Below, one piece after another: positions 1 to 7,989 of a stretch of 64,000 nucleotides of DNA (its first letter is position 1; each line of letters begins with the position of its first letter). The position numbers were made by a program, and so were the translations under genes. Location: assembly GCF_008329585.1 (NCBI RefSeq), contig NZ_NPKP01000003.1:1-64000 (forward strand), written 5' to 3'. Source of the DNA: Mycolicibacterium sp. P9-22. Its GTDB lineage: Bacteria > Actinomycetota > Actinomycetes > Mycobacteriales > Mycobacteriaceae. The notes beneath the pieces were generated by a model that did no database searches, was not told the DNA's origin, and saw nothing but the letters and a program-made list of their open reading frames with translations.

Positions 1-58
1 TCTGCTCTGCGGACTGCTCGGCCGCCTTCTTCTTCGCCACATCTTCCAGTGTCGTCAT
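1..58 (-). CDS. Hypothetical protein, N-terminal fragment
   Basis: An ATG at 58 on the minus strand opens a reading frame that runs off the left edge. The 19 visible residues begin MTTLEDVAKKKAAEQ and are Lys/Ala/Glu-rich, like the start of a helix or coiled coil. A good ribosome binding site (AGAAAGG) lies about 8 bases upstream, which supports the start. The gene lies inside the integrated element. Too little is visible to name it. Confidence 0.55.
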   Translation of the reverse strand, partial: MTTLEDVAKKKAAEQSAEQ

Positions 59-420
59 CACGGCACCTTTCTCGCCGAGCATCGCTCAGCGTGTCAGTGC
101 CGGAAACACCGTTATTTCCACAGTCCCAGTGCGGTTGCTCGCGTTGAGACCCCGTAGCACTTTCGTCAATGGCATTGCGGACCGATGCGTGTTTATCGTC
201 CGACGAAAAGTGATCGTGCTGGCCCCAGAGTGCAAGAGGTGTGTCGGAATTGGAGGAACTGGCTGGCAGGATGGCTTGGTGGCAAGCGGGGCGGGTTACT
301 CGGCAGTGACGACAGCGGTCGGGGCGCGCCATCGGAAGTGACGCTGAGCGACGCGCGGAACTGAGACGAATGTGGCTGTGGTCGTGGACCAAACCTCGTG
401 TTGCTTCGTAGGTTGTCGAC
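59..420. other. Divergent intergenic region, no gene seen
   Basis: These 362 bases separate the minus-strand fragment at 1-58 from the plus-strand gene at 421. Both promoters should lie here, but I see no convincing -35/-10 pair, RNA gene or strong hairpin. The short frames it contains have no ribosome binding site or recognisable protein character. Confidence 0.5.
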
Positions 421-1218
421 ATGAGTGCTGTGTCGAAACTGGAGGCGCGTCGTCGCGCCGTCGAGGCGCAACGCCGAGCGAACGAAGTGCGAGCGCAGCA
501 GGACCGTGCCAACGCCGATGACGCGACCGCCGTTCGGGCGTTGATCGGACGCCTGCAGGATGTGGACGAATGGCAGGCCCGTCGCGTCGCGCAGTCTCGC
601 CAGCAAGCGGAGGCGGAGGCGCAGCGCAGGCGCAGCCGCTATTACGCGGAAGCCTGTGCGTCGATCAAGGACATGCGGGAACGTGGCGCGACGTTGGCGG
701 CTATCGCCGAGCTGGTCGGTGTTGATGTCAGCGAGATACGCGCGCTGCTGCGCAGCAAGGCGGCGAAAACCGTTAAGAAGCAACCGGCTGCGCGCGCTGA
801 TGCATGGCGCGACGCTCGTGTGGACACGGAGTGGCCGCGGTGCGTGCGATGCGATGTGTTGATGATGGATCCTGAAGACAGGCCACGTCACGGACGCCGC
901 CGGCTCTACTGCTCGGACACGTGTCGGCGCGACTCATCTGCTGCACGCATGGCTGCCGAGCGCCACGGAACGCCGATCCGCGTCGTCGAGGTGCCGAGGG
1001 CCGGTTCCGCGACCGACCTCGCCCTGACGCCTGAAGATTCACCGGCTCCTGTCCCCGTCAGCGCGCTCGACGCCGCAGACATTGCCTCCCGGGACGAGCG
1101 GGCGCTGTGCACGCTGCTAGCGAGGCTCACGGAACGGGCACGGCACAAGGACCTCGACCGAGCGACTCTGACAGCGGCGCGTGATCTCGCCAAAGCTGTT
1201 TATCCGTATCGCGCCTGA
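421..1218 (+). CDS. Hypothetical protein with coiled coil, HTH-like segment and four-cysteine zinc motif
   Basis: This 265-residue protein is not a family I recognise. Residues 5-75 are an Arg/Ala/Glu/Gln-rich stretch expected to form a long helix or coiled coil. Residues about 90-113 (TLAAIAELVGVDVSEIRALL) look like a helix-turn-helix. C141/C144 and C164/C168 form two CxxC/CxxxC knuckles typical of a structural zinc site. The C-terminal third is Ala/Arg-rich with no clear domain. The start is the ATG at 421, with only a weak AGG nine bases upstream. It is the only plus-strand gene in this part of the element. A nucleic-acid-binding role is plausible from the motifs, but this is inference. 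Confidence 0.65.
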   Translation: MSAVSKLEARRRAVEAQRRANEVRAQQDRANADDATAVRALIGRLQDVDEWQARRVAQSRQQAEAEAQRRRSRYYAEACASIKDMRERGATLAAIAELVGVDVSEIRALLRSKAAKTVKKQPAARADAWRDARVDTEWPRCVRCDVLMMDPEDRPRHGRRRLYCSDTCRRDSSAARMAAERHGTPIRVVEVPRAGSATDLALTPEDSPAPVPVSALDAADIASRDERALCTLLARLTERARHKDLDRATLTAARDLAKAVYPYRA

Positions 1219-1516
1219 ACGGCTCAGCGTAACCGTATCGATCATCTGGTCGTCAACGCCCGTTGTGCCCGCGTGAGGCGCGCTGCGTAACCTGGGTCAC
1301 GTGGCAGATAACCCGCCAGGCAATCGATGTGCGTCCTGCGCAACATCGGCATCGGCGTTGCCGAGCGCCCTAGGGCGGATCCGTCGCCAGTGAGCGCAGT
1401 CGCTCGTAACCTGCCTTCTGACTCCGCGATCCGGCCGGGAGCGGACCGCGACGTGCTTGGGGACAGCCTGTCCGAAATCAGCTGTGCGATTGGTGAGGCG
1501 GACACCCCGAGTGGGT
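1219..1516. other. Convergent intergenic region, nothing recognised
   Basis: About 300 bases lie between the end of the plus-strand zinc-motif gene and the end of the minus-strand cargo operon. Small open frames exist on both strands, but none has a ribosome binding site or a credible composition. I see no strong T-tailed terminator. Confidence 0.5.
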
Positions 1517-2398
1517 CTATGCAAACCGTCCGCGTTCGAGAGTCGGCGCTTCGATGGGTACCGACGCGCGATAGAGTCGCACGGGGCATTTGTCGACCGT
1601 GAGGAAATGGATTGGTTCCCAAGTAATCCCGGCGGCGTTCAATGACTTCCGATGGGACTTCCATTCGTCGCGAAGCGGTTTCTTCTCCGACGGTCCGAAG
1701 GGGACGTCTGTCAGCACGAGTAGTCGCACACGCTTCGGATACAGTGTGGTCCCCTCGACGATCTCCAAACGAAGCTGTTCGACGTCATCGCACCAGTCCT
1801 GCGACTTCTTCGCCTTCGAAATGAGTTTGCGCAGAGCTTCGAATACTGGACCGGCAAGCGCATCGTGCACAGCAGGCCGGCCAAGTTTGCTGGCAAGGCG
1901 CTGTCCGAGAATGAGCTCGTCCTCAATCGAGGCGAACCCCACGACCGGTTCCTGCGCAGCTAGCAAACCCTTGCTGACCGGGACGATCGCGCGCAGGTCC
2001 ACGGCCCAAACCGCTCCGGGAACCGGAGGCTCACTTAGCCAGACGTAGTCGGAGAGCTGATGGTCTTTGATCTGCTGGACCTTCTCCGTCGAAAAGACTG
2101 AGATGTCGCGTACCGGGCATGCCTGCACCAGCGGATGCCGCATCCCGGGACCGCCCGCAATGTCGCAGGTCTGTGACACCACCGCGGCATACCCGCTGTC
2201 GCTCAATGGTGCTGACCGAGCACGCACCTCACCCAACGCTCCATCGGCAGCGGGTTCTCCGGTTACAGGGTCATCTACCCACGCTGGGACGATCCATGCG
2301 CCGCGATCCATCGGGAGAAGATGCCCTTGCCGCCACCGCTCCAGAGCGAGAAGCGTGTGCGGGGGCCATCGCTCCGGCAGGAGTCGATCAATAGTCAC
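1517..2398 (-). CDS. Unknown protein with SQTCDI motif, third gene of the cargo operon
   Basis: This 293-residue soluble protein has no function I can name. Its most distinctive feature is the AAVVSQTCDIAGGPG segment (SQTCD at residues 75-79), where the Cys-Asp pair could be catalytic or metal-binding. I see no membrane segment or signal peptide. The GTG start overlaps the stop of the upstream regulator gene as GTGA, so the two are translationally coupled and probably act together. The gene ends the operon TIGR04255-type / Xre-like / SQTCD. An effector or sensor role is inference from position only. Confidence 0.7.
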   Translation of the reverse strand: MTIDRLLPERWPPHTLLALERWRQGHLLPMDRGAWIVPAWVDDPVTGEPAADGALGEVRARSAPLSDSGYAAVVSQTCDIAGGPGMRHPLVQACPVRDISVFSTEKVQQIKDHQLSDYVWLSEPPVPGAVWAVDLRAIVPVSKGLLAAQEPVVGFASIEDELILGQRLASKLGRPAVHDALAGPVFEALRKLISKAKKSQDWCDDVEQLRLEIVEGTTLYPKRVRLLVLTDVPFGPSEKKPLRDEWKSHRKSLNAAGITWEPIHFLTVDKCPVRLYRASVPIEAPTLERGRFA

Positions 2399-3147
2399 CG
2401 GGCGAATCCGTCCTCGACGTTCTCGGTCACCACCGGACCACCGGTTCGAATGATCGGTGTCTCGACGTGTTCGGCGATCCCCTCGTATACCGAAGTGCCG
2501 ATCTCTCGCCGGGGGAACGGCGTCCGATCCACAGCCAGGTCAACGAGGTCGTCGAACCGGCCGTCGAGTAGTGCGGAGGCTCGCTTCTTGTCGGCACGCA
2601 GCCACCTGTTCATCGGCTGGTCCAGTGTGCTGCGGAGGTCGTCGACGGCGTCCGCCAACTCCCACAGTCCACCCAAGCTGGCTACACGGGGCCGGCTGGC
2701 GGGGGGCTTTGCCGCCCACGAGTGGAACGTGCGCTTGTTGATGCCGGTGGCCTTGAACATCTCCTTCTGCGTTAGGCCCAGTTCGGCTCGGATTCGTTCG
2801 AAGGCATCAAGAACGTCGACCGTCTCGTCGACCTGTTGCTCGTCGGACAGCACCGTATCGATGAATGTATACGGCATCGTCAACCACAGCGCCGAGCCCG
2901 GAAGGTTCATCTGCCCGTCGAGACTCTTGAAAACTTCGACGCGAACCTGATCCCATCCGCACGGGTCGAGGGCTCCAGAGAAATGCGCGACGACATCTCG
3001 CAACCCCGGCGATGAACTCATCTCCACAAACGTGCTGGACCAGAGTCCGTCCTCGCAAGGGGCCGGGTACAGGCCCTTTTGTGCTCGGGCCCAGGAAGGT
3101 GACCGGAGCACGCGGGAGCCGGTCGGCTGCTGCTCCATGATCGTCAT
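2395..3147 (-). CDS. Xre-type HTH protein with MbcA/ParS (DUF2384)-like tail
   Basis: This 250-residue protein has a helix-turn-helix at about 114-146 (RAELGLTQKEMFKATGINKR). A C-terminal segment around 180-206, with WLRADKKR and LLDGRFDDLVDL, resembles the MbcA/ParS/Xre antitoxin tail (DUF2384). The first 110 residues are unassigned. I chose the ATG at 3147 over a longer frame because it overlaps the preceding stop as ATGA and has GAAGGGAG upstream. The gene is the middle of three coupled genes. By family it should bind DNA and probably represses its own operon. Whether it is an antitoxin is not shown: no RES-domain or other known toxin partner is adjacent. Confidence 0.75.
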   Translation of the reverse strand: MTIMEQQPTGSRVLRSPSWARAQKGLYPAPCEDGLWSSTFVEMSSSPGLRDVVAHFSGALDPCGWDQVRVEVFKSLDGQMNLPGSALWLTMPYTFIDTVLSDEQQVDETVDVLDAFERIRAELGLTQKEMFKATGINKRTFHSWAAKPPASRPRVASLGGLWELADAVDDLRSTLDQPMNRWLRADKKRASALLDGRFDDLVDLAVDRTPFPRREIGTSVYEGIAEHVETPIIRTGGPVVTENVEDGFAR

Positions 3148-3980
3148 TTCGCGCTCCCTTCTCGAAGCTCTTTCAGGTAGGTATCGGTAACCGACGCCTG
3201 AAAAAGTGACAACGAAGTGCGGTTCAGCCGCTCCGCTGAGATGACGACCTCTCGCACGTCGAACGTGAATGAGGAGTGGCGGAACACGTCCGTATCGAGT
3301 AGATACTGCACGCACTTGCCCGAATCATCGCGAACTGGTCCATGCCGTAGCAACGCGCCGTGATGATCATCAAGCCGGATCTCCACCTGCTGTTGAGCAC
3401 CTCGAACACTGCCGCCGAACACTGGGTTAAGCACAGGGCCCAGAAGGGTGTCGTCGATCCGGCCACGCCAAGCCTCTGCAGAGTTGAACCCACTGTCCTG
3501 GAAGCGGTCGACGTACCGCAGACCGATGCGGTGCACCAACGATGGCTTGACTAACCGTCCGAGAGATTCGACCAGAACGGTTAGCGGAGCCTTCATGCTG
3601 GTACGCCACCGCTCGTAACGGTTGACCTGCATGATCAGGATGTCGGGCATGAGCGTGACGTGTGCTCCGTCCGCGGAAGCAATTTGCCACCCACTCGACT
3701 CCGCTGCCACCTGGGAAACGCCGTTGGCCCCGAAGTCGATCCTCATCTGCTGTTGGACGGTGGGTTGAATGCTCGGGAAGTCCACCCCCGTGTTCTCCAC
3801 AAGGTCGTCCCGGAAAGCAGCGGCGACCTCCGGTGTGATCTCGTCGGTACGGGCGGTATACCGGATCTCGATCACTGCGACTTCGAGGGGAGCGTTTCCG
3901 AGCAGGGTCGGATCGGCCGAGGGCAGCCCCCCCAATGGAACGTCCTCAGCTGGGCGAAGTGTGTGTGGATCGATGGTCAT
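3144..3980 (-). CDS. TIGR04255-type protein, first gene of the cargo operon
   Basis: This protein of about 278 residues has the features of TIGR04255 proteins, a sporadically distributed family of unknown function. An early LGNAPLEVAVIEIRY segment is followed by a central VHRIGLRYVDRF motif, the usual family signature. I chose the ATG at 3980, which has AGGA a few bases upstream; TTG (4025) and GTG (4004) starts are also open. The stop overlaps the ATG of the Xre-like gene. The upstream region carries two direct repeats that may be its operator. The family's scattered distribution fits mobile cargo, and its biochemical role is unknown to me. Confidence 0.75.
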   Translation of the reverse strand: MTIDPHTLRPAEDVPLGGLPSADPTLLGNAPLEVAVIEIRYTARTDEITPEVAAAFRDDLVENTGVDFPSIQPTVQQQMRIDFGANGVSQVAAESSGWQIASADGAHVTLMPDILIMQVNRYERWRTSMKAPLTVLVESLGRLVKPSLVHRIGLRYVDRFQDSGFNSAEAWRGRIDDTLLGPVLNPVFGGSVRGAQQQVEIRLDDHHGALLRHGPVRDDSGKCVQYLLDTDVFRHSSFTFDVREVVISAERLNRTSLSLFQASVTDTYLKELREGSAK

Positions 3981-3996
3981 ACTGTCCTGTCCATAG

Positions 3997-4017
3997 AGAT
4001 GCACCTTAGATGCACCT
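3997..4017 (-). promoter_or_regulatory. Two direct repeats, candidate operator of the cargo operon
   Basis: The 10-base word AGGTGCATCT (minus strand) occurs twice, at 4008-4017 and 3997-4006, with an 11-base period. That is one helical turn, so both copies face the same side of the helix. They lie just upstream of the preferred ATG (3980), a natural position for a repressor site. The Xre-like protein of the operon is the obvious candidate to bind here; this is inference. Confidence 0.45.
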
Positions 4018-4197
4018 ACCGACAAGTGTAGGCGCTATCGTCAGAGATGAGGAGCAGGAGAGGTAGCGCCCCCGGTCCGTAAATAGCGAACGCGGCTTCA
4101 AGGGATCTATGCGCCGCTCGATCGCATCTCGTCTGTCGACACGGGAGTGCGAAAGGCCATTTCGAAGCGGATGGTGCCGCCGCAAAACGGAACCTAC

Positions 4198-4656
4198 CTA
4201 AGGACGGCTTAGGCGCAGTGTGCTGCCCTGCTGCCGTTGGGCCGGCCCGCACGCCGTCAGGGAGCCATTTGCCCTTCCAACACCGTGGGCTGTCAACGCG
4301 GCGATCTCGGCAGGTAGGTCAGCCGCGAACCGGAGCTCCAGCTCGTCGAGCACGTCCCGACGCGCCGCTGTAAGTAACAGAGCTGAATCGTCACGATGGG
4401 GGAGAACCCCGTGATCGCGCACATAGCAATCTGTGACGGTATCGATGAGGTCGTCCAGTGAGCTGGTGAGAAGGAGCGCGTCGTCGCCGGCGTGGCTCTC
4501 TGCGAACTCCTCGCAACGGTCGCTGGACCATGTTGCCGGATAAGTAAGTTCTGACAGATACAGCTGCTTGATGGCCGCCTCCAATCGGCCGGACCACCCG
4601 TAGTCAGGCCAGTCGTGGATGACCGCCTGGGCGATCGCCTCGAATTGCGCGTTCAC
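4198..4656 (-). CDS. Hypothetical acidic protein of the mobile element
   Basis: This 152-residue protein begins at a GTG at 4656, preceded by GAGGAG nine bases upstream. It is acidic and helical, with a DDALLLTSSLDDLIDTVTD segment, and has no motif I recognise, no membrane segment and no signal peptide. The open frame continues far upstream, but there it runs antisense-frame through the ATPase gene and is not coding. The GTG overlaps the stop of the 28-residue ORF at 4653-4739, so the ATPase, short ORF and this gene form one coupled unit. Function unknown; it may assist the ATPase in replication of the element. Confidence 0.65.
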   Translation of the reverse strand: MNAQFEAIAQAVIHDWPDYGWSGRLEAAIKQLYLSELTYPATWSSDRCEEFAESHAGDDALLLTSSLDDLIDTVTDCYVRDHGVLPHRDDSALLLTAARRDVLDELELRFAADLPAEIAALTAHGVGRANGSLTACGPAQRQQGSTLRLSRP

Positions 4657-4739
4657 GGACACCAACTCCTCACGTAGAGGGACGTGGTGCTGATTGTGCC
4701 CGAAAGGTCCGGCGCAGCCGTGACGACGAGCGCGGTCAT
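4653..4739 (-). CDS. 28-residue coupled small ORF
   Basis: A frame of 28 residues (MTALVVTAAPDLSGTISTTS..., ending in WCP) starts at an ATG that overlaps the ATPase stop as ATGA. It ends at a TGA that overlaps the GTG of the next gene as GTGA. Its body contains the GAGGAG of the downstream gene. It could be a leader that carries ribosomes from the ATPase stop to the next start, or a genuine small protein. The two exact overlaps argue against chance, but nothing in the peptide itself identifies a function. Confidence 0.45.
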   Translation of the reverse strand: MTALVVTAAPDLSGTISTTSLYVRSWCP

Positions 4740-6319
4740 GAGGCCTCGACGTCGAGATTGTCGCCCGGATGCTTGTTCGGGATGGTCTGGCGGGGCGCCG
4801 GCAGATCTTGAACAGAGGACGACTGCTCCCGCGGAGCCGAAATGCGCGAGGGACGCGAGGATTGCGAGGTCTGTTTGACCGACACATCTTTGTAGGGCGG
4901 GTAGACGGTCCACAGGAGCACATTGCGATGATTTCGAGCGCCATCGTCTTCGATCGCCCAACCCAGACTCCGTAGCGCGGGTGCATGCCGTCGTAGGACG
5001 GCCGTGACATCCCGTCCGTTCCGGGGCCACTCCTTCGGCCTGCGCCAGGTGTCGCCGGTCGGCGTGACTGTCGCCAGCAGGTCGCCTCCGGACTTTCCGA
5101 TGAGCGGTTCCCGCATGTGCAGCCGTAGCTGTTCGATGAACGGGTCGGCGGACAGGCTGTCTTCGGAGAGTTGATTGGCGCGTGACAGGTAACGCCGGAA
5201 GCCATGGGTCGACAGAATCTCGTCGACGGCCGCCAGCGTGCGACTGAAATCCGCCATCCGTGGCGACACGTCGACTGAAATGGTTTCCAGCCGTTGATGG
5301 ACGACGGCGGCCAGATCAAGAAGCCCGCCCAAAATCCCTGGTAGAGCCGTGCGCCACTGTTGTCGCATCGTGGCTTCCGGTTGTCGCATGTGGCGATCAA
5401 TGCGTTGCAGGTCGACAGTCGCCAGTCGCTCTGCGAGGTCGGGTCGCACTGCTCCGACGTCAATGCCGTTGATGATGACGCACCGCCGAAATTTGATAAC
5501 TGCGAGATCGGAGTCTGTGTACAACGCCCGTTTGACGTTGCCGTCGCCGGTGGCGGCGCGGCACAGAGAATCCGACAACCACGGCGAAATGGTCGACAGG
5601 TTGTCCAAGGCAACGACCCACGAACCGGAGGCTGCAGTGACCCACGAGTCGGAGTCACGCGGTGCCTGCCGCAGGGGGACCGGTGACGGGTCGATGAGAT
5701 CGACCAGCATGCGCGTGGTTGTGCTCTTGGCGCTGCCCTGCTCGGCGAACAGCGCCAAGATCGGGTGGGGGACGTCCGTCTGGACAAGAGCGGCAACGAG
5801 GGCAGCAAGGAGGACCGGTCGATCTTCAAAGTCGACGTTGACGAAATCCCAGAGCTTCTCGACATTGCCGCCCTGAGCCGGCAGCGGCATCGCCCCGGTC
5901 AACTTGGTACGCAGAAAGCGCACAGGTGCCCGTTCGGTGAGCGTCCACCGCCCCTGTCGGATACGAATCGCCTGGCCACCGGGCCGTCCGGTGTCGATGT
6001 AAATGGTGCCGTCGTCGTCAGCGACGCGGAGGTTGAGGCGTTCGGGTGGCTTCGTGGCGGCCAATCCTTCAAGGATCAGGGTGGCGTCAGTCAGCGCCTG
6101 GCCGCCGGCGACCGCGCCGGTTTCGGCGAAGTACCGTGCGGCGAGGTCGGCGCGTAGACCGGCCTTGCCGGCGCGGAGCAGCATCACCAAGTGCGGGCGG
6201 TCGCGGTCAGCGCCGAACGGCTCGCCCTCTTCTGAGAGCCCGAGCAGGTAGCGTTCCTGTGCCATGCTGACCAAGCGTGCGGCTACCGACTTCTTGTCCG
6301 TCTCGGTGTTGTCGCTCAT
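4736..6319 (-). CDS. P-loop ATPase of the integrated element (replication/helicase-like)
   Basis: This 527-residue protein has a Walker A-type loop at 191-200 (FAEQGSAKST) and a Walker B-like strand ending at D239 (WVVALDNLST). A following segment, CVIINGIDVGAVRPDLAERL, resembles the post-Walker region of plasmid and phage superfamily-3-like primase-helicases. Proteins of this shape are common beside int/xis in actinobacterial integrated elements and are annotated only as ATP-binding proteins. The start is an ATG with AGGAAA just upstream, where the binding site lies next to a palindrome (6327-6349). The C-terminal 50 residues are low-complexity, Ser/Pro-rich. Likely role: replication of the excised element. 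Confidence 0.75.
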   Translation of the reverse strand: MSDNTETDKKSVAARLVSMAQERYLLGLSEEGEPFGADRDRPHLVMLLRAGKAGLRADLAARYFAETGAVAGGQALTDATLILEGLAATKPPERLNLRVADDDGTIYIDTGRPGGQAIRIRQGRWTLTERAPVRFLRTKLTGAMPLPAQGGNVEKLWDFVNVDFEDRPVLLAALVAALVQTDVPHPILALFAEQGSAKSTTTRMLVDLIDPSPVPLRQAPRDSDSWVTAASGSWVVALDNLSTISPWLSDSLCRAATGDGNVKRALYTDSDLAVIKFRRCVIINGIDVGAVRPDLAERLATVDLQRIDRHMRQPEATMRQQWRTALPGILGGLLDLAAVVHQRLETISVDVSPRMADFSRTLAAVDEILSTHGFRRYLSRANQLSEDSLSADPFIEQLRLHMREPLIGKSGGDLLATVTPTGDTWRRPKEWPRNGRDVTAVLRRHAPALRSLGWAIEDDGARNHRNVLLWTVYPPYKDVSVKQTSQSSRPSRISAPREQSSSVQDLPAPRQTIPNKHPGDNLDVEAS

Positions 6320-6326
6320 AGGATTT

Positions 6327-6349
6327 CCTGCATACGGTGCTTATGCAGG
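6327..6349 (-). promoter_or_regulatory. Palindrome beside the ATPase ribosome binding site
   Basis: CCTGCATA and TATGCAGG form perfect 8-base arms around a 7-base loop, eight bases upstream of the ATPase ATG. In the transcript the right arm ends in the AGG that starts the AGGAAA ribosome binding site, so the hairpin could mask it. As DNA the palindrome could be an operator. No direct evidence separates these options. Confidence 0.45.
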
Positions 6350-6409
6350 CTGCGTTGACGAGCTATTCTCATGTGGAACTTCCGTGTCGGATGATCAGGT
6401 GGTTCGAAC

Positions 6410-6438
6410 AAAGACCTCGGCTAGGCCCCGGGGTCTTT
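6410..6438. terminator. Intrinsic terminator, possibly bidirectional
   Basis: AAAGACCTCGG (6410-6420) pairs with CCGGGGTCTTT (6428-6438) over 11 bases with one G-T pair and a 7-base loop. Reading plus, it ends in a run of five T (6436-6440). Reading minus it ends in TTTG. It lies between the excisionase and ATPase genes and would stop transcription leaving xis. Confidence 0.65.
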
Positions 6439-6452
6439 TTCGTGGGCGCGGT

Positions 6453-6650
6453 TCACGCGGCGTCTCCGCCTCCCCGCCGGGTCGCGGTTTCTTGTTCCGC
6501 GATCCATCGCAGTACCTCGTCGCGCCGGTACACGACCCGGCGGCCCAAGGTGAAACTGGCCGGCCCGATATCGCAGTGGCGCCAGTAGCGGAGAGTTCCA
6601 ACGGGGACGCCGATGATGTCCGAAACCTGTTTGGCGCTCAGTAGATCCAT
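6453..6650 (-). CDS. xis: Excisionase-like HTH protein
   Basis: This 65-residue protein is a winged-helix/MerR-like DNA-binding protein of the AlpA/excisionase type. The sequence LLSAKQVSDIIGVPVGTLRYWR is the helix-turn-helix, followed by the wing GRRVVYRRDEVLRWI. The ATG at 6650 is preferred over an upstream in-frame codon because GAGGAG sits seven bases before it. It is divergent from the integrase gene. By family it should direct excision of the element or regulate int. Confidence 0.8.
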   Translation of the reverse strand: MDLLSAKQVSDIIGVPVGTLRYWRHCDIGPASFTLGRRVVYRRDEVLRWIAEQETATRRGGGDAA

Positions 6651-6817
6651 GTAGCTGCTCCTCAATGGTGGGTTCTGTCAACGAATCCAACGGTGGTGGT
6701 GGCGCCCTGCATTTGTCCACCAGTACCCTCAACTTCGCCTACAAATTGACTCCAGCCGAACGCTTTCGTCGGCTGTCGGTGGTCGGTGTGAAACTGGCGG
6801 TAGAGGAGGTGGTCGAC

Positions 6818-7987
6818 TTGCAGCGACGAAACCGTCGGGCTGGTGTCGAGGACCGGTGGCGTCGATCAGACGGGAGCCCCACCGCACGTAGCGGTATGGG
6901 CCGCCGCTGGTTGGCCCGTTACGTCGACGATCAAGGCGGGGAGAACACGCGTTCGTTCGACCGCAAGGTGGACGCTCAGGCCTTTCTCAATGAGATCACG
7001 GCCGCTCAGACGATCGGCACCTATGTCGCGCCGAAAGCCGGGCGCATCACCGTCCGTGAGCTGCATGGGAAATGGCTTGTCACACAGGGTCATTTGAAGG
7101 AGACGACGGTTGCGACACGCGCATTCGCCTGGTCGGGCTACGTCGAAGGCCGGTGGGCCGCGGTCGCTGTAGCCGACGTGCAATCGTCGGATATCAGGGC
7201 GTGGGTGCAGCAATTGGCGGCGGGCGGAGCCAAACCGGCCACCATCGAGAACGCGCTCAGCGTCCTGAGGCAGATCTTGGAGATGGCCGTCGACGATCGA
7301 CGGATCCCCCGCAATCCGTGCACAGGAGTGAAGTCGCCGCGACGACAGCACCGAGCGCGGGGCTACCTGACACACCAGCAGGTGGAGCTTCTGGCCCGCG
7401 AGGTCGGCGAGTACGCCGTTGTTGTTCGATTCCTGGCCTACACCGGGCTGCGCTGGGGCGAGATGGCAGCGCTACGGGTGGAGTCCTTCGACATGCTCCG
7501 CCGGAGGGTAAATATCCGTGAGGCGGTCGCCGAGGTCAAGGGACGTGTGGTGTGGTCGTCACCCAAATCCCACGAGCGTCGCTCGGTGCCCTTCCCTGCG
7601 TTCCTTGCTGATCCGCTGGCCGCGATCATGATCGGCAAGCGACGAGACGATTTGGTGTTCACGTCACCCGGCGGAGCATTGTTGCGAGTGTCGACGTGGC
7701 GGCCGCGGGTGTTCAACATGGCTGTCCAACGGCTTCAGGAAGCAGACCCGGCGTATCCCACCGTCACGCCTCACGACCTTCGTCATACGGCAGCGTCCTT
7801 GTCGATCAGCGCCGGGGCCAACGTCAAGGCTGTTCAGACGATGCTGGGACACGCTTCTGCGGTCTTGACCCTGGATACGTATGCCGACCTGTTCCCCGAC
7901 GACCTGGAGCAAGTTTCAGTTGCACTAGATGCCGCGCGAATGCGGTCTCTGGCAGCCACTGCGGACCAGCTGCGGACTGGGAAGTAA
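6818..7987 (+). CDS. int: Tyrosine-type site-specific integrase
   Basis: This 389-residue phage-type recombinase inserts the element into the chromosome. Residues 1-70 form an AP2-like arm-binding region (RRWLARYVDDQG), 75-165 a SAM-like core-binding domain, and 185-370 the catalytic domain. The catalytic residues are R212 (TGLRWGE), K250, H319 and R322 (HDLRH), H345 (GHAS) and Y355 (LDTYADLF). All are present, so it should be active. I prefer the TTG at 6818 because GAGGAGG lies eight bases before it and the protein then begins like its relatives; an ATG at 6665 in the same frame is an alternative. It ends 53 bases from tRNA-Pro, the likely attachment gene. Confidence 0.92.
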   Translation: MQRRNRRAGVEDRWRRSDGSPTARSGMGRRWLARYVDDQGGENTRSFDRKVDAQAFLNEITAAQTIGTYVAPKAGRITVRELHGKWLVTQGHLKETTVATRAFAWSGYVEGRWAAVAVADVQSSDIRAWVQQLAAGGAKPATIENALSVLRQILEMAVDDRRIPRNPCTGVKSPRRQHRARGYLTHQQVELLAREVGEYAVVVRFLAYTGLRWGEMAALRVESFDMLRRRVNIREAVAEVKGRVVWSSPKSHERRSVPFPAFLADPLAAIMIGKRRDDLVFTSPGGALLRVSTWRPRVFNMAVQRLQEADPAYPTVTPHDLRHTAASLSISAGANVKAVQTMLGHASAVLTLDTYADLFPDDLEQVSVALDAARMRSLAATADQLRTGK

Positions 7988-7989
7988 GA

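Noticed and set aside
1242..1664. Small frames on both strands beyond the end of the cargo operon
   Set aside because: No ribosome binding site, no motif, and overlap with the end of the SQTCDI gene.
3478..3495. Short TTGAACCC match reminiscent of a tRNA T-loop, considered as a second attachment site
   Set aside because: Only a few bases match tRNA-Pro and it lies within the TIGR04255-type coding region; no extended repeat of the tRNA 3' half is present.
4657..5865. Long minus-strand frame upstream of the 152-residue gene (would give 555 residues)
   Set aside because: It runs in a wrong frame through the ATPase gene, with Arg/Ser/Pro-rich composition and no motif. The GTG at 4656 has its own binding site and a coupling overlap.
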